Shown here: positions 8,901-15,788 of the stretch, in pieces
How the letters are laid out: each line of letters opens with the position of its first letter
Position numbering within the stretch: position 1 is the stretch's first letter
Source: JAYPUA01 sp038133845
Lineage (GTDB): Bacteria > SAR324 > NAC60-12
Reading direction: 5' to 3'
NCBI GenBank assembly: GCA_038133845.1
Contig: JAYPUA010000015.1
Span: 1 to 64,000 of the forward strand
Length of the DNA stretch: 64,000 nt
Made by a program: the position numbers and the translations under genes
Notes under the pieces: generated by a model
What the model saw: the letters and a program-made list of their open reading frames with translations, nothing else
Databases searched by the model: none
What the model was told of the DNA's origin: nothing

Positions 8901-10363
8901 TACATCAGCGAGTGGACGTGTCTCACCGGAATGGAAGCAGCCTGCACATCCAGCAGCACCCGTAGGGCATTCTCCCGGATGCGATGGCTGTGGGCCAACA
9001 AGGCCATGCTCGCCTCGGTCACAATCTGGCGCCGGGTAAAGTCTGCCAGCTCCTTGGCCAGATCCACGTCTCGGACAATTGATTCGGCGCTGCCGACGCT
9101 TTCCTGAGTCAGCCGCAAGACCGAATCGTGGTGGTCCAGAGAACGCTGTACCGACCCCAGATATCCGCGCACCGAAAGGAGCTGCTCCGTTGCACCATCA
9201 ACCATCCGGACGGCATCGGCAGCCGACTGAGGTGAATCAAAATTGATGTCAGCCAGGCTATTGAACCCGCTGTTGTTCGGAACCCCTCGTCCCAACGCAG
9301 AGGAGTGGATGTTGGCCAGCGTGATCGGCATCTGCTGCCCAGCCTCCGTTCCAATCTGGAAGCGCGGTGCGTTCTGACGTACCGTGATCGAGCCGACACT
9401 TCCGGTCGAACTGCCCAAATAGGCGACCTGCAGGCCACTGGTGAACTCGTTGGAGGCCTTTCCAGTCAGGTAGGCTCCGTTCCCCATCGCCGGTTCTTCG
9501 TTGATGGAGCCCGCGATGTCAGTTCCAAAGTACAGCTCCGGTTCATTGGCCGAACTGGTCAGCACCCCGTCCTTGGACGTTGTGATCATGAACCCCTTGG
9601 CCAGTCCGTAGTCCTTGTGCTCAATCCGGATGTCCTCGTCATCATGCGTGATGGCGAGATTCATGTTTGCGTCCAGCACTGCCTGCGCGAGCCTGGTGTA
9701 GAGGCCTTCGGCACTGCTGAGCGGGTTGGCATGCACCGTCACTGCTCGCCCATCCTCCTCTTCGAGCACAATTGTCAGTCCGGAGGCGTCATCATCATCC
9801 ATGCTGCCTTCAAACACGGCACGTCGAGGCAACCGGGTAACCTCCACCGAGTAACCGTTGACCGGCGAACTCAGTGTCTCGGCTCCAGAGCGGATGAACA
9901 CCAGCTCCGAGTTGTTGCTCGTTCCGACCGATCCCTGGCTTCCATCCAGCAGGTTCTTCCGACCAAACTGGGTATTCCGTGAGAGGCGGTCGATGCCGTC
10001 AAGTGCCGTCTTCAATTCACTTTGAAAACCGGCGACGGTTGCCAGATCGTAGGGATCTGTATTTGCGGCGGCAAGGGCTGTCTGGCGAAGTCCCATGAGC
10101 AGTCGGGTCGCTACATTGATCGCATCGTCTGCCGTCTGGACGATGGAAAGCGAGAGTGCCGTATTCTCCAGAGCCTGTTCCACACTGGCCAACTGGGCCC
10201 GTAGTTGCTCCGACAGGATCAGGCTGGCCGGACCATCCGCAGCCCGGGTGAGTTTGCTTCCTGATGCCAGGCGTTCCAGAGAACGCGCCAGAGCGTTGTG
10301 GTTGACCGCAAGGTAATGAAGCGGATCCGGAGTCAGGCCGTCATTGCGTATTCCCAGAATCAT
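8900..10363 (-). CDS. Divergent flagellin-family protein (487 aa)
   Basis: The N-terminal flagellin D0/D1 region is recognisable (LARSLERLASGSKLTRAADG, then the QLRAQLASVEQAL helix). So is the C-terminal one (ESIVRDVDLAKELADFTRRQ). The central region of about 270 residues holds a beta-rich head with the phrase DIAGSINEEPAMGNGAYLTG, also present in the 585-residue flagellin. Unlike the two standard flagellins, the C-terminus does not end in the usual LL/IN motif but carries about 15 extra residues (QAASIPVRHVHSLM). It could be a minor filament, hook-proximal or adaptor flagellin. It follows the 303-residue flagellin by 93 bp, and a TCACT-TG-AGTGA dyad sits just before its start. No clear Shine-Dalgarno is visible. 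Confidence 0.85.
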   Translation of the reverse strand: MILGIRNDGLTPDPLHYLAVNHNALARSLERLASGSKLTRAADGPASLILSEQLRAQLASVEQALENTALSLSIVQTADDAINVATRLLMGLRQTALAAANTDPYDLATVAGFQSELKTALDGIDRLSRNTQFGRKNLLDGSQGSVGTSNNSELVFIRSGAETLSSPVNGYSVEVTRLPRRAVFEGSMDDDDASGLTIVLEEEDGRAVTVHANPLSSAEGLYTRLAQAVLDANMNLAITHDDEDIRIEHKDYGLAKGFMITTSKDGVLTSSANEPELYFGTDIAGSINEEPAMGNGAYLTGKASNEFTSGLQVAYLGSSTGSVGSITVRQNAPRFQIGTEAGQQMPITLANIHSSALGRGVPNNSGFNSLADINFDSPQSAADAVRMVDGATEQLLSVRGYLGSVQRSLDHHDSVLRLTQESVGSAESIVRDVDLAKELADFTRRQIVTEASMALLAHSHRIRENALRVLLDVQAASIPVRHVHSLM

Positions 10364-10456
10364 GACAGTTCACTCAAGTGAGTGGGTCCGGGATTCAGGA
10401 GCCTCCACCTTCCCGGGACCTCCCTGGGGGAAATCCCGGAAGTTGGGTGGAAGTCC

Positions 10457-11368
10457 TCAGGCGTTGATCAAGCGCATCACGTTTTGTGGCATCACGTTGG
10501 CTTGAGCCAACTGAGCCATGGCGGACTGCGTCATGATCTGGTTCCGGGTGAACGTGGCCATCTCGGAGGCCATGTCCGTATCCCGGATCACCGACTCGGC
10601 TGCGGTCAAGTTCTCCTGAGCGACACGCAGGCTGGTCAGGTTGCTCTCCAGAGTGTTTTTCTGGAAGGCACCCAGCTCCCCACGGATGGTGGCGATCTGC
10701 TGAATCGCTGCGTCCACCATGCCGATGGAATCCTGAGCCCCGCTAGTCGATGTCACGTCGATGTCTGCCAAGGAGGCGAAGCCACTTCCGTTGCTCACCG
10801 ACTCTACGGTCTTGCCCACCATCCGGCCGTTTTCACGCTGAATCGTGACGTTGAAGCCCAGATTCTGGGAAGCGACGCTGGGCAGTTCCACCGAGGTGGT
10901 CTGTCCGGCGTTTGCTCCAACCTGGAAGCTCAGGGTGGAGTTCTCTCCATTGAGCAGCTTCTTGCGGGCAAACTGCGTGTTGTCAGCAATCCGGTCGATG
11001 GCCATCAGGGCGTTCTCGATCTCTTGCTGGGAAGCCTCACGCATGGCCTCATCGTTGGTTCCTTCGTTGGAAGCGGCGATGGCCTGCTGGCGGATGTCGA
11101 CGAGCAATCGACCCACTTCGTTCAGAGCGCCTTCTGCGGTCTGGACCATGGTGACGGCCGCTTCGTTGTTGCGAGTTGCCTGCTCCAACCCGCTGACCTG
11201 AGCCCGCATGTACTCCGAGATCACCAGGCTGGCAGGGCCATCTGCACCCCGGTTGATCTTCAGACCTGAAGACAAGCGCTCCAGGCTCTTGCCCATAGCT
11301 TCGGAGTTTTGGGTAAGGTTGCGGTGAGCAATGTTGGCACCGACGTTGTTGTTGATGCGAAGAGTCAT
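10457..11368 (-). CDS. fliC: Flagellin (303 aa)
   Basis: This is a filament subunit with conserved ends: RINNNVGANIAHRNL and SLERLSSGLKINRGADGPAS at the N-terminus, SVIRDTDMASEMATFTRNQI and NVMRLINA at the C-terminus. The central variable region is short (about residues 140-210), so it lacks large D2/D3 domains. AAAGAGGAATT precedes the ATG. It is close in length and sequence to the flagellin at 13990-14880 and clearly paralogous. Its 269-nt leader holds two hairpins with GGA in the loop, and a small gene (11638-11949) lies immediately upstream on the same strand. Confidence 0.97.
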   Translation of the reverse strand: MTLRINNNVGANIAHRNLTQNSEAMGKSLERLSSGLKINRGADGPASLVISEYMRAQVSGLEQATRNNEAAVTMVQTAEGALNEVGRLLVDIRQQAIAASNEGTNDEAMREASQQEIENALMAIDRIADNTQFARKKLLNGENSTLSFQVGANAGQTTSVELPSVASQNLGFNVTIQRENGRMVGKTVESVSNGSGFASLADIDVTSTSGAQDSIGMVDAAIQQIATIRGELGAFQKNTLESNLTSLRVAQENLTAAESVIRDTDMASEMATFTRNQIMTQSAMAQLAQANVMPQNVMRLINA

Positions 11369-11401
11369 AATTCCTCTTTAGGGTCAAGAAGTTGAGTAGA
11401 G

Positions 11402-11440
11402 ATTCCTCCTGGAAATAAGCATCTCCTCCAATGAGATGCT
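11402..11440 (-). promoter_or_regulatory. Conserved flagellin leader block with GGA-loop hairpin
   Basis: On the minus strand AGCATCTC (11440-11433) and GAGATGCT (11425-11418) form a perfect 8-bp stem around the loop ATTGGAG. The following TGCTTATTTCCAGGAGGAAT is conserved in the leader of the second flagellin (14914-14948). A GGA exposed in a hairpin loop is the hallmark of CsrA/RsmA sites, which regulate flagellin translation in several bacteria. Confidence 0.5.
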
Positions 11441-11568
11441 CTCAACGTGGGATCCACCTTCCGATGGTGTCGCTTAGAACCTGATGTCAATTTCAGGCCT
11501 TTCCCATGCTCCTCTTGGAGCTGCGACTGACGAAACCTGCTCGGAACCTCCGCAACCGGCTAAGGAGC

Positions 11569-11590
11569 GGACCACCGTCCATGGCAATCC
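11569..11590 (-). promoter_or_regulatory. 22-nt hairpin element with AUGGAC loop, copy 1
   Basis: On the minus strand this forms a 10-bp stem (including G-U pairs; outer stem extends to 11566) closed on the hexaloop ATGGAC. It matches 20 of 22 positions with 15077-15098, and stem changes in the two copies preserve pairing. CC-AUGGAC-GG fits the CANGGANG hairpin-loop consensus of CsrA/RsmE. It lies between the small gene and the flagellin. Confidence 0.55.
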
Positions 11591-11637
11591 GCGTAAGCGG
11601 GAACCGAGGCTTTCGCCACAATAAAGACGTGTTGCCT

Positions 11638-11949
11638 TCAGCAGTACTGCGTTGACAACAGACGTTGCAAGGCCTGAGACGCCTGCTCCAGTCCCAGCCC
11701 GGAGCCTTCACTGCCGGAAGGGGCCGAGGCCGCCAGCGCACTTGCAACAGGGAGCTTGATGGAGACCGGTCCCAAGGCATCAAGCCGGGAACCCAGCCGG
11801 GATTCTCGATTCACACAACGGTCAATCGAGTCCAATGCGGCCTGAACCGCAAAAGCCTCACCTATCCCGGGGGATTCCGGGATCTCGGATTGCGGCTTTA
11901 ACACGCGTCGGAGGTTCAGTTCCGAGCGGTCTTGAGGATCACGCCACAT
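11638..11949 (-). CDS. Small flagellin-linked protein A (unknown family)
   Basis: This 103-residue protein starts MWRDPQDRSE and ends QALQRLLSTQYC. The ATG at 11949 follows CAGGAGCAAGCAC, an excellent Shine-Dalgarno, which decides against the longer frame from 12006. A second gene at 15119-15451 has the same layout: MW.D..D...E start, an (A/L)(D/E)SIDR motif in the middle, and a QAL..LLST..C tail. Each lies about 240-270 bp upstream of a flagellin on the same strand. No signal peptide, membrane segment or known domain is visible. A flagellin chaperone, translation regulator or leader-coupled gene are possibilities; none is shown. Confidence 0.65.
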   Translation of the reverse strand: MWRDPQDRSELNLRRVLKPQSEIPESPGIGEAFAVQAALDSIDRCVNRESRLGSRLDALGPVSIKLPVASALAASAPSGSEGSGLGLEQASQALQRLLSTQYC

Positions 11950-11973
11950 GTGCTTGCTCCTGAAAGTTGAGAA

Positions 11974-12038
11974 GCCCCCTTCTCCTGAATCAAGGTGCCT
12001 TCCCATGGCTCGCTCGAAACTTGAGCGGAGAAGGGGGC
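11974..12038 (-). promoter_or_regulatory. Structured leader of small gene A
   Basis: GCCCCCTTCTCC (11974-11985) and GGAGAAGGGGGC (12027-12038) make a perfect 12-bp stem around 41 nt. On the minus strand the interior contains AGTTTCG, AGCGAGCCATGG and GGCACCTT, all with counterparts in the leader at 15481-15547. There is no U-tract. The stem ends 25 nt before the start codon of small gene A, so it would lie in the 5' untranslated region. Confidence 0.6.
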
Positions 12039-12212
12039 AATAGTGGTAAAATAAGAGCTTCCTCGAGTCGTCACCAACGGGACTGCTGGAGGAAGTTTAC
12101 GATGCGCGGGCCAAGCGGCATCGAATTCCAGAGAGCGTGTGGAGAGAAAGGTCCTCCGGACCGCTCCTGTATTTCGAGGGACCTTCCGTGAATCGGAGAG
12201 CCCCTGAGAGTC

Positions 12213-12434
12213 TCAGCACCCGCATTTGCGGGTAAAAAAGTTCTTGATCGCGCGTTGTTCATCTTCAATCGCGCTGCAGTAGTTCGAGCAGCCAGAGTTG
12301 GTGCTGCAAGCTCCGAGGCCGATCAGGAGGACCAGGAGGCCTCCGATCAGGCGAATTCTCCAAGAGAGCGTTTCCCTGGAGCAGCTGTCTCCTGGGTTCA
12401 GTCTCAACATCGTGGAGTGCACCAGGCTCCTCAT
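12213..12434 (-). CDS. Small Cys-rich lipoprotein
   Basis: This 73-residue protein has a hydrophobic stretch LIGGLLVLLIGLGA followed by Cys, a lipobox (LGAC). The mature part is only about 31 residues with six cysteines including the lipid Cys. The first ATG follows the stop of the upstream peptidase-like gene directly; the ATG at 12410 is an alternative that would shorten the leader. It is translationally coupled to the M24-family gene. The function is unknown. Confidence 0.55.
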   Translation of the reverse strand: MRSLVHSTMLRLNPGDSCSRETLSWRIRLIGGLLVLLIGLGACSTNSGCSNYCSAIEDEQRAIKNFFTRKCGC

Positions 12435-13586
12435 TCAACAAACCACCAAATCCAGTGGGTGCCGGGAGAGCCGTTCGCACCCGGACTCCGTCACCACCAC
12501 CGTGTGTCCCAGGCTCATCGCCTGATGGGCGGCGCTATCCATCAGGATCATGTGGAGGAAGAACACCATGTTCGGCTCGGCCACTACCGGGTTGCCGTGA
12601 TAGAACATGGGCCAATCCATCCAGTTCGGCGCGAAGGTGGTCCCCAGGCTGTAGCCTGTCGCGTTGAGTCGATGCTCCCGCATTCCGGCGGCATCACACG
12701 TTTGGGCGTAGGCATCAAAGACCGCCCCCACAGGGTTCCCCGGGACCAGTGCCGCCTCGCAGGCTTCCAGCGCTGCCACACAGACCTCGTGCATGAGCCG
12801 GTGCCGAGCCGTTGCCCGGCCGACCGGGATCGTGCGCATCATGGCCGCGTGGTAGTGTCGATACACTCCGGCCCACTCCAGCGTGAGTTGATCCTCCGGG
12901 TCCAGTTGGCGTCGTCCGGTGGAGTAACGGCAGAGCAGCGCCTGCGCTCCGGAGCCAATGATGAACTCGTTTCCCGGATAGTCCCCGCCTCCTCGAAAGA
13001 TGGTCCCTTGCATCACGGCAAGGAGTTCTCCCTCGTCGGTGCCTGGCTCCAGAATCCGGAAGGCTTCATCCAGCGCATCGTCTGCCAGCTCGGCTGCACG
13101 CCGGACGTAGCTCAGTTCCGCAGGGCTCTTGACCACCCGCAACTGGCTCACCAGTAGCGAGGCGTCTTCCAGCACGCAGAAGTTCCGGAGCGCTTGCTCC
13201 AGCCGCTTCCCGTTTGCCGCAGTCAGTCCATAGGCGTCGTACTCCACCCCTAGAGATTTTCCGGCACATCCAAACTCGCGGAGGGTCTCCCGGAGTTCTT
13301 CCGCAGGGTTTGCCCCAAATCCATCCGTCCAGATTCGAATGTCAGTGATCATGGACGTCTGCTGCGCCTGTCGCAGGTCCGCAGAGCGTGTCAACAGGAA
13401 CAGGTCTCCGTTGACTCCCAGATACAGACACTGAAAGAACACATAGCCAAAGGAGTCGTAGCCCGTGAGATAGAACATGCTCTCCTGACGGAAGATCAAG
13501 ATCCCGTAAAGGTTCGCCTGTTCCAGGGAGAAACAGACCTGCTCACGTCGTGTTGCCAGTTCTTCCCGCGAAAAGTGCAGGGGCAT
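12435..13586 (-). CDS. M24 (pita-bread fold) family hydrolase, creatinase/ectoine hydrolase-like
   Basis: The 383-residue protein has an N-terminal creatinase-like domain and a C-terminal pita-bread domain, as in Xaa-Pro peptidases, creatinase, DddP and ectoine hydrolase (DoeA). The usual metal-ligand blocks are altered: the first Asp block reads LTLEWAGVYRHYHAAMMRT, and the expected GHGIG-type His block reads GYSLGTTF. The AGVYRHYH..M.RT pattern recalls ectoine hydrolase-type members rather than true metallopeptidases. A non-peptidase amidohydrolase is therefore likelier. It lies between the two flagellin modules without obvious functional connection. Confidence 0.75.
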   Translation of the reverse strand: MPLHFSREELATRREQVCFSLEQANLYGILIFRQESMFYLTGYDSFGYVFFQCLYLGVNGDLFLLTRSADLRQAQQTSMITDIRIWTDGFGANPAEELRETLREFGCAGKSLGVEYDAYGLTAANGKRLEQALRNFCVLEDASLLVSQLRVVKSPAELSYVRRAAELADDALDEAFRILEPGTDEGELLAVMQGTIFRGGGDYPGNEFIIGSGAQALLCRYSTGRRQLDPEDQLTLEWAGVYRHYHAAMMRTIPVGRATARHRLMHEVCVAALEACEAALVPGNPVGAVFDAYAQTCDAAGMREHRLNATGYSLGTTFAPNWMDWPMFYHGNPVVAEPNMVFFLHMILMDSAAHQAMSLGHTVVVTESGCERLSRHPLDLVVC

Positions 13587-13989
13587 GACTCCTGTTCAGT
13601 TCAGAGTGAAAGCCGAGGCCGCCTTGATGAAGACTCCGGAGCGTTCCGGAGTTCACGGGGCAACCTTTTGGAACAGGGCGAGACACAATCGAAAGCCGAG
13701 GCTTGCGTTTGGTTCTGTACGGACAGATTCGTTGTGCCGCCCCCTGATCCCGAAAGTCACGAGATTCCGGAGGGCTTGGCTTCCATGCACGGAACAACAG
13801 ATGTCAAAGAACAAGGCGACAGAGGCGGTCACTTCCTGTGGTGCCTGTGGGCGTCACCAGTGAAGGTCCGAAGGGGCTCTTCAGGCCTTCGCTGGAGGCG
13901 TCCAGCACAACGTCGGGAGCTTAGAGTCGAAGCTCCAAGCTCCCGGCGAATCCTTCCAGGCAGGGAGTCCCTGCCTGGAGAGAGTGTGT
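13587..13989. other. Intergenic region rich in perfect hairpins
   Basis: I see no credible gene here. It holds ACTCCGGA-gcgt-TCCGGAGT (13633-13652), GGAGCTT-N7-AAGCTCC (13916-13936) and a 12-bp stem at 13955-13979. The promoter of the M24-family gene should lie near 13590-13700. Confidence 0.5.
13955..13979 (-). terminator. 12-bp hairpin after flagellin
   Basis: TCCAGGCAGGGA and TCCCTGCCTGGA form a perfect 12-bp stem with a single-base loop, 10 nt past the flagellin stop codon. It lacks a U-tract but is very stable, and would end the transcript or protect its 3' end. Confidence 0.6.
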
Positions 13990-14880
13990 TTAGCCGTTGA
14001 TCAGCCGAAGCACATTTTGCGGGTTCATGTTCGCCTGGGCCAACTGAGCCGTTGCCGACTGGGTCATGATCTGGTTGCGGGTGAACGTCGCCATCTCCGC
14101 AGCCATGTCCGCATCGCGGATGACCGACTCGGAAGCCTGCATGTTCTCCTGAGCAATGCGCAGGCTGTTCAGGTTGCTCTCCAAGGTGTTCTTCTGGAAG
14201 GCACCCAAACGACCTCGGGTGGAGGCCACCTGCTCAATCGCCGCATCCACCAGGTTGATGGTGTCCTGTGCCCCCAGCGTGGTGGTCACGTCCACGTCCG
14301 AGAGCGAGGCAAAACCGCTCCCGTTAGCCACAGCATTCTTGGCTCCGGTGGCCGGATCAACATCGAATCCCAACTGGTTGGTTGCCATGTTGGGGACGTC
14401 GATGGTCACGGTCTGTCCGGAGTTGGCACCGACCTGAAAGGTCAGGGTCGGGTTGCTTCCGTCCAGGATGTTCTTGCGGCCGAACTGGGTATCGCGAGAG
14501 ATGCGGTCAATGGACTGCAGCGCGTTTTCGATCTCCTGCTGAGAGGCCTCTCGCATCGCCGGATCGTTGGTTCCTTCGTTGGCAGCGGCAACCGCTTGCT
14601 GTCGAACTGAAACCAGAAGTTTGCCCACCTCATCCAGTGCACCTTCTGCGGTCTGGACCATGTTGACGGCGGTCTCGTTGTTGCGAGTTGCTTGCTCCAG
14701 GCCGTTGACCTGAGCCCGCATGTACTCGGAGATCACCAGAGCGGCAGGTCCATCTGCACCACGATTGATCTTCATTCCGGAAGACAGGCGCTCCAGGCTC
14801 TTGCCCAAGGCTTCATTGTTGCCCACGAGGTTGCGGTGGGCGTTCATGGCACTGATGTTGTTGTTGATTCGAAGAGACAT
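13990..14880 (-). CDS. fliC: Flagellin (296 aa)
   Basis: This second standard flagellin is closely similar to the one at 10457-11368. It has the RINNNISAMNAHRNL and SLERLSSGMKINRGADGPAA N-terminus, SVIRDADMAAEMATFTRNQI and NVLRLING C-terminus, and a short central region. AAAAGG precedes the ATG. Its leader carries a near-consensus CsrA site (14941-14949) and a GGA-loop hairpin (15077-15098). The small gene at 15119-15451 lies just upstream. A strong hairpin follows the stop. Together these suggest a self-contained unit. Confidence 0.97.
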   Translation of the reverse strand: MSLRINNNISAMNAHRNLVGNNEALGKSLERLSSGMKINRGADGPAALVISEYMRAQVNGLEQATRNNETAVNMVQTAEGALDEVGKLLVSVRQQAVAAANEGTNDPAMREASQQEIENALQSIDRISRDTQFGRKNILDGSNPTLTFQVGANSGQTVTIDVPNMATNQLGFDVDPATGAKNAVANGSGFASLSDVDVTTTLGAQDTINLVDAAIEQVASTRGRLGAFQKNTLESNLNSLRIAQENMQASESVIRDADMAAEMATFTRNQIMTQSATAQLAQANMNPQNVLRLING

Positions 14881-14913
14881 AGGGACCTTTTTATTGGTAA
14901 GGTATTGTCAATT

Positions 14914-14949
14914 ATCCTTCTTGGAAAATAGGCACAATCTCATCCATGT
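14914..14949 (-). promoter_or_regulatory. Conserved flagellin leader block with CsrA-like site
   Basis: The minus strand reads CACATGGATGAG; ACATGGATG (14949-14941) is close to the CsrA SELEX consensus ACARGGAUGU. It runs into TGCCTATTTTCCAAGAAGGAT, which matches the other flagellin leader at 11402-11433. The block lies 34-69 nt before the flagellin start. Confidence 0.5.
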
Positions 14950-14966
14950 GATGGCCTGTATCAGGG

Positions 14967-14982
14967 GTTGCCTTTAGGCAAC
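14967..14982. repeat. Perfect hairpin GTTGCC-TTTA-GGCAAC
   Basis: A perfect 6-bp inverted repeat with a 4-nt loop lies in the flagellin leader. It adds to the structured character of this 5' region. Its role is unknown. Confidence 0.4.
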
Positions 14983-15076
14983 TGCCGCGGGAATGTTTGG
15001 TTCCATCCTCAATTCCTCCCTCCACCGGAAACCGGTGGGCGGTACCGGAGCATTTCCGAAGAAATCCTCGCGGGAA

Positions 15077-15098
15077 GGACCGCCGTCCATGGCAGTCC
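15077..15098 (-). promoter_or_regulatory. 22-nt hairpin element with AUGGAC loop, copy 2
   Basis: On the minus strand AGGAC-T-GCC, loop ATGGAC, then GGC-G-GTCCT forms a 9-bp stem with one G-U pair (outermost pair at 15076/15099 region). It is the counterpart of 11569-11590. The hexaloop and flanks match the CANGGANG consensus of CsrA/RsmE. It lies 20 nt after the stop of the small gene and about 200 nt before the flagellin. Confidence 0.55.
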
Positions 15099-15118
15099 TA
15101 AAAAATCAAAACGATCTG

Positions 15119-15451
15119 TCAGCAGCGATCTGTGGAAAGCAGTTGGCGCAGGGCCTGGGCCGCTCGCTCCATGCGGGCGTTGACCTCTGCACGCTGGCTT
15201 TGCCAGTGATCCTGCCTCGGATTGCTCACCGGATCTGCATCGGTCTCCGACGAGGGGGCGTTTGCACGAATTCTCCGTTTCCTGCTTACAGGAATTTTTG
15301 AATCCGGAACGCCGTGGCGGTCAATCGATTCCAGCGCCATGCGGATGGCTTCCGATTCGCGCTCGGCAGCACTCGCAGGGGACTGGAGCTTTACAGTCTG
15401 TGAGGAATCCGGAGCATCCCACTCTGGGACATCCAAGTAGTCATTCCACAT
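15119..15451 (-). CDS. Small flagellin-linked protein B (unknown family)
   Basis: This 110-residue protein starts MWNDYLDVPE and ends QALRQLLSTDRC, mirroring protein A at 11638-11949. The shared MW start and the conserved leader position argue for the ATG at 15451 over the longer open frame that reaches 15712; GAGATGAAT precedes it. The central motif LESIDR is also shared. The C-terminal half is basic and helical (RAEVNARMERAAQALRQLL). No known domain is visible. It sits 239 bp upstream of the 296-residue flagellin on the same strand. Confidence 0.65.
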   Translation of the reverse strand: MWNDYLDVPEWDAPDSSQTVKLQSPASAAERESEAIRMALESIDRHGVPDSKIPVSRKRRIRANAPSSETDADPVSNPRQDHWQSQRAEVNARMERAAQALRQLLSTDRC

Positions 15452-15480
15452 ATTCATCTCAGCATTGGTGAATGCGAAGA

Positions 15481-15547
15481 GCCTCTTCCCTGAGCCGTCT
15501 AAGGTACCGTTCCATGGCTCGCTTGGACGAAACTCGAGGGAAGAGGC
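15481..15547 (-). promoter_or_regulatory. Structured leader of small gene B
   Basis: GCCTCTTCCCT (15481-15491) and AGGGAAGAGGC (15537-15547) form a perfect 11-bp stem around 45 nt. The minus-strand interior contains AGTTTCG, AGCGAGCCATGG and GGTACCTT, matching the leader at 11974-12038, while the stem sequence differs but still pairs. It ends 29 nt before the start of small gene B. Confidence 0.6.
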
Positions 15548-15585
15548 AAATCCTCCTACTCCGTCCAATGGAGATCCCGGCACGT

Positions 15586-15606
15586 ACTTTCCGCTCAATG
15601 GAAAGT
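15586..15606. repeat. Perfect hairpin ACTTTCC-N7-GGAAAGT
   Basis: A 7-bp inverted repeat lies 39 bp upstream of the structured leader of small gene B. It could be an operator or part of the leader. It has no counterpart that I can see at small gene A. Confidence 0.35.
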
Positions 15607-15788
15607 GGGTTGTAAGAGTTCTGTAGCGAACTCCGACCTCATCCACGAGGCCTCGCACCTGGATTGCTCCACGGCACAGGGTGAGACACGGCTTGATGTC
15701 CCTCCCTGTCACGCGGAAGGCTCCGGAGTGCAGGAGGTTCTACAGTCCTCGATTGTTCAAGAGCACATGGATCTGCTCCATGGGGCAT

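Noticed and set aside
11493..11783. 96-residue minus-strand frame overlapping small gene A
   Set aside because: It overlaps small gene A in another frame, has no Shine-Dalgarno and no counterpart at the second module.
12226..12241. ACCCGCA-TT-TGCGGGT hairpin as terminator
   Set aside because: It lies inside the lipoprotein gene, and the A/T run is on the wrong side for termination in either direction.
15452..15712. N-terminal extension of small gene B
   Set aside because: The extension covers the structured leader, and the shared MW start with gene A places the true start at 15451.
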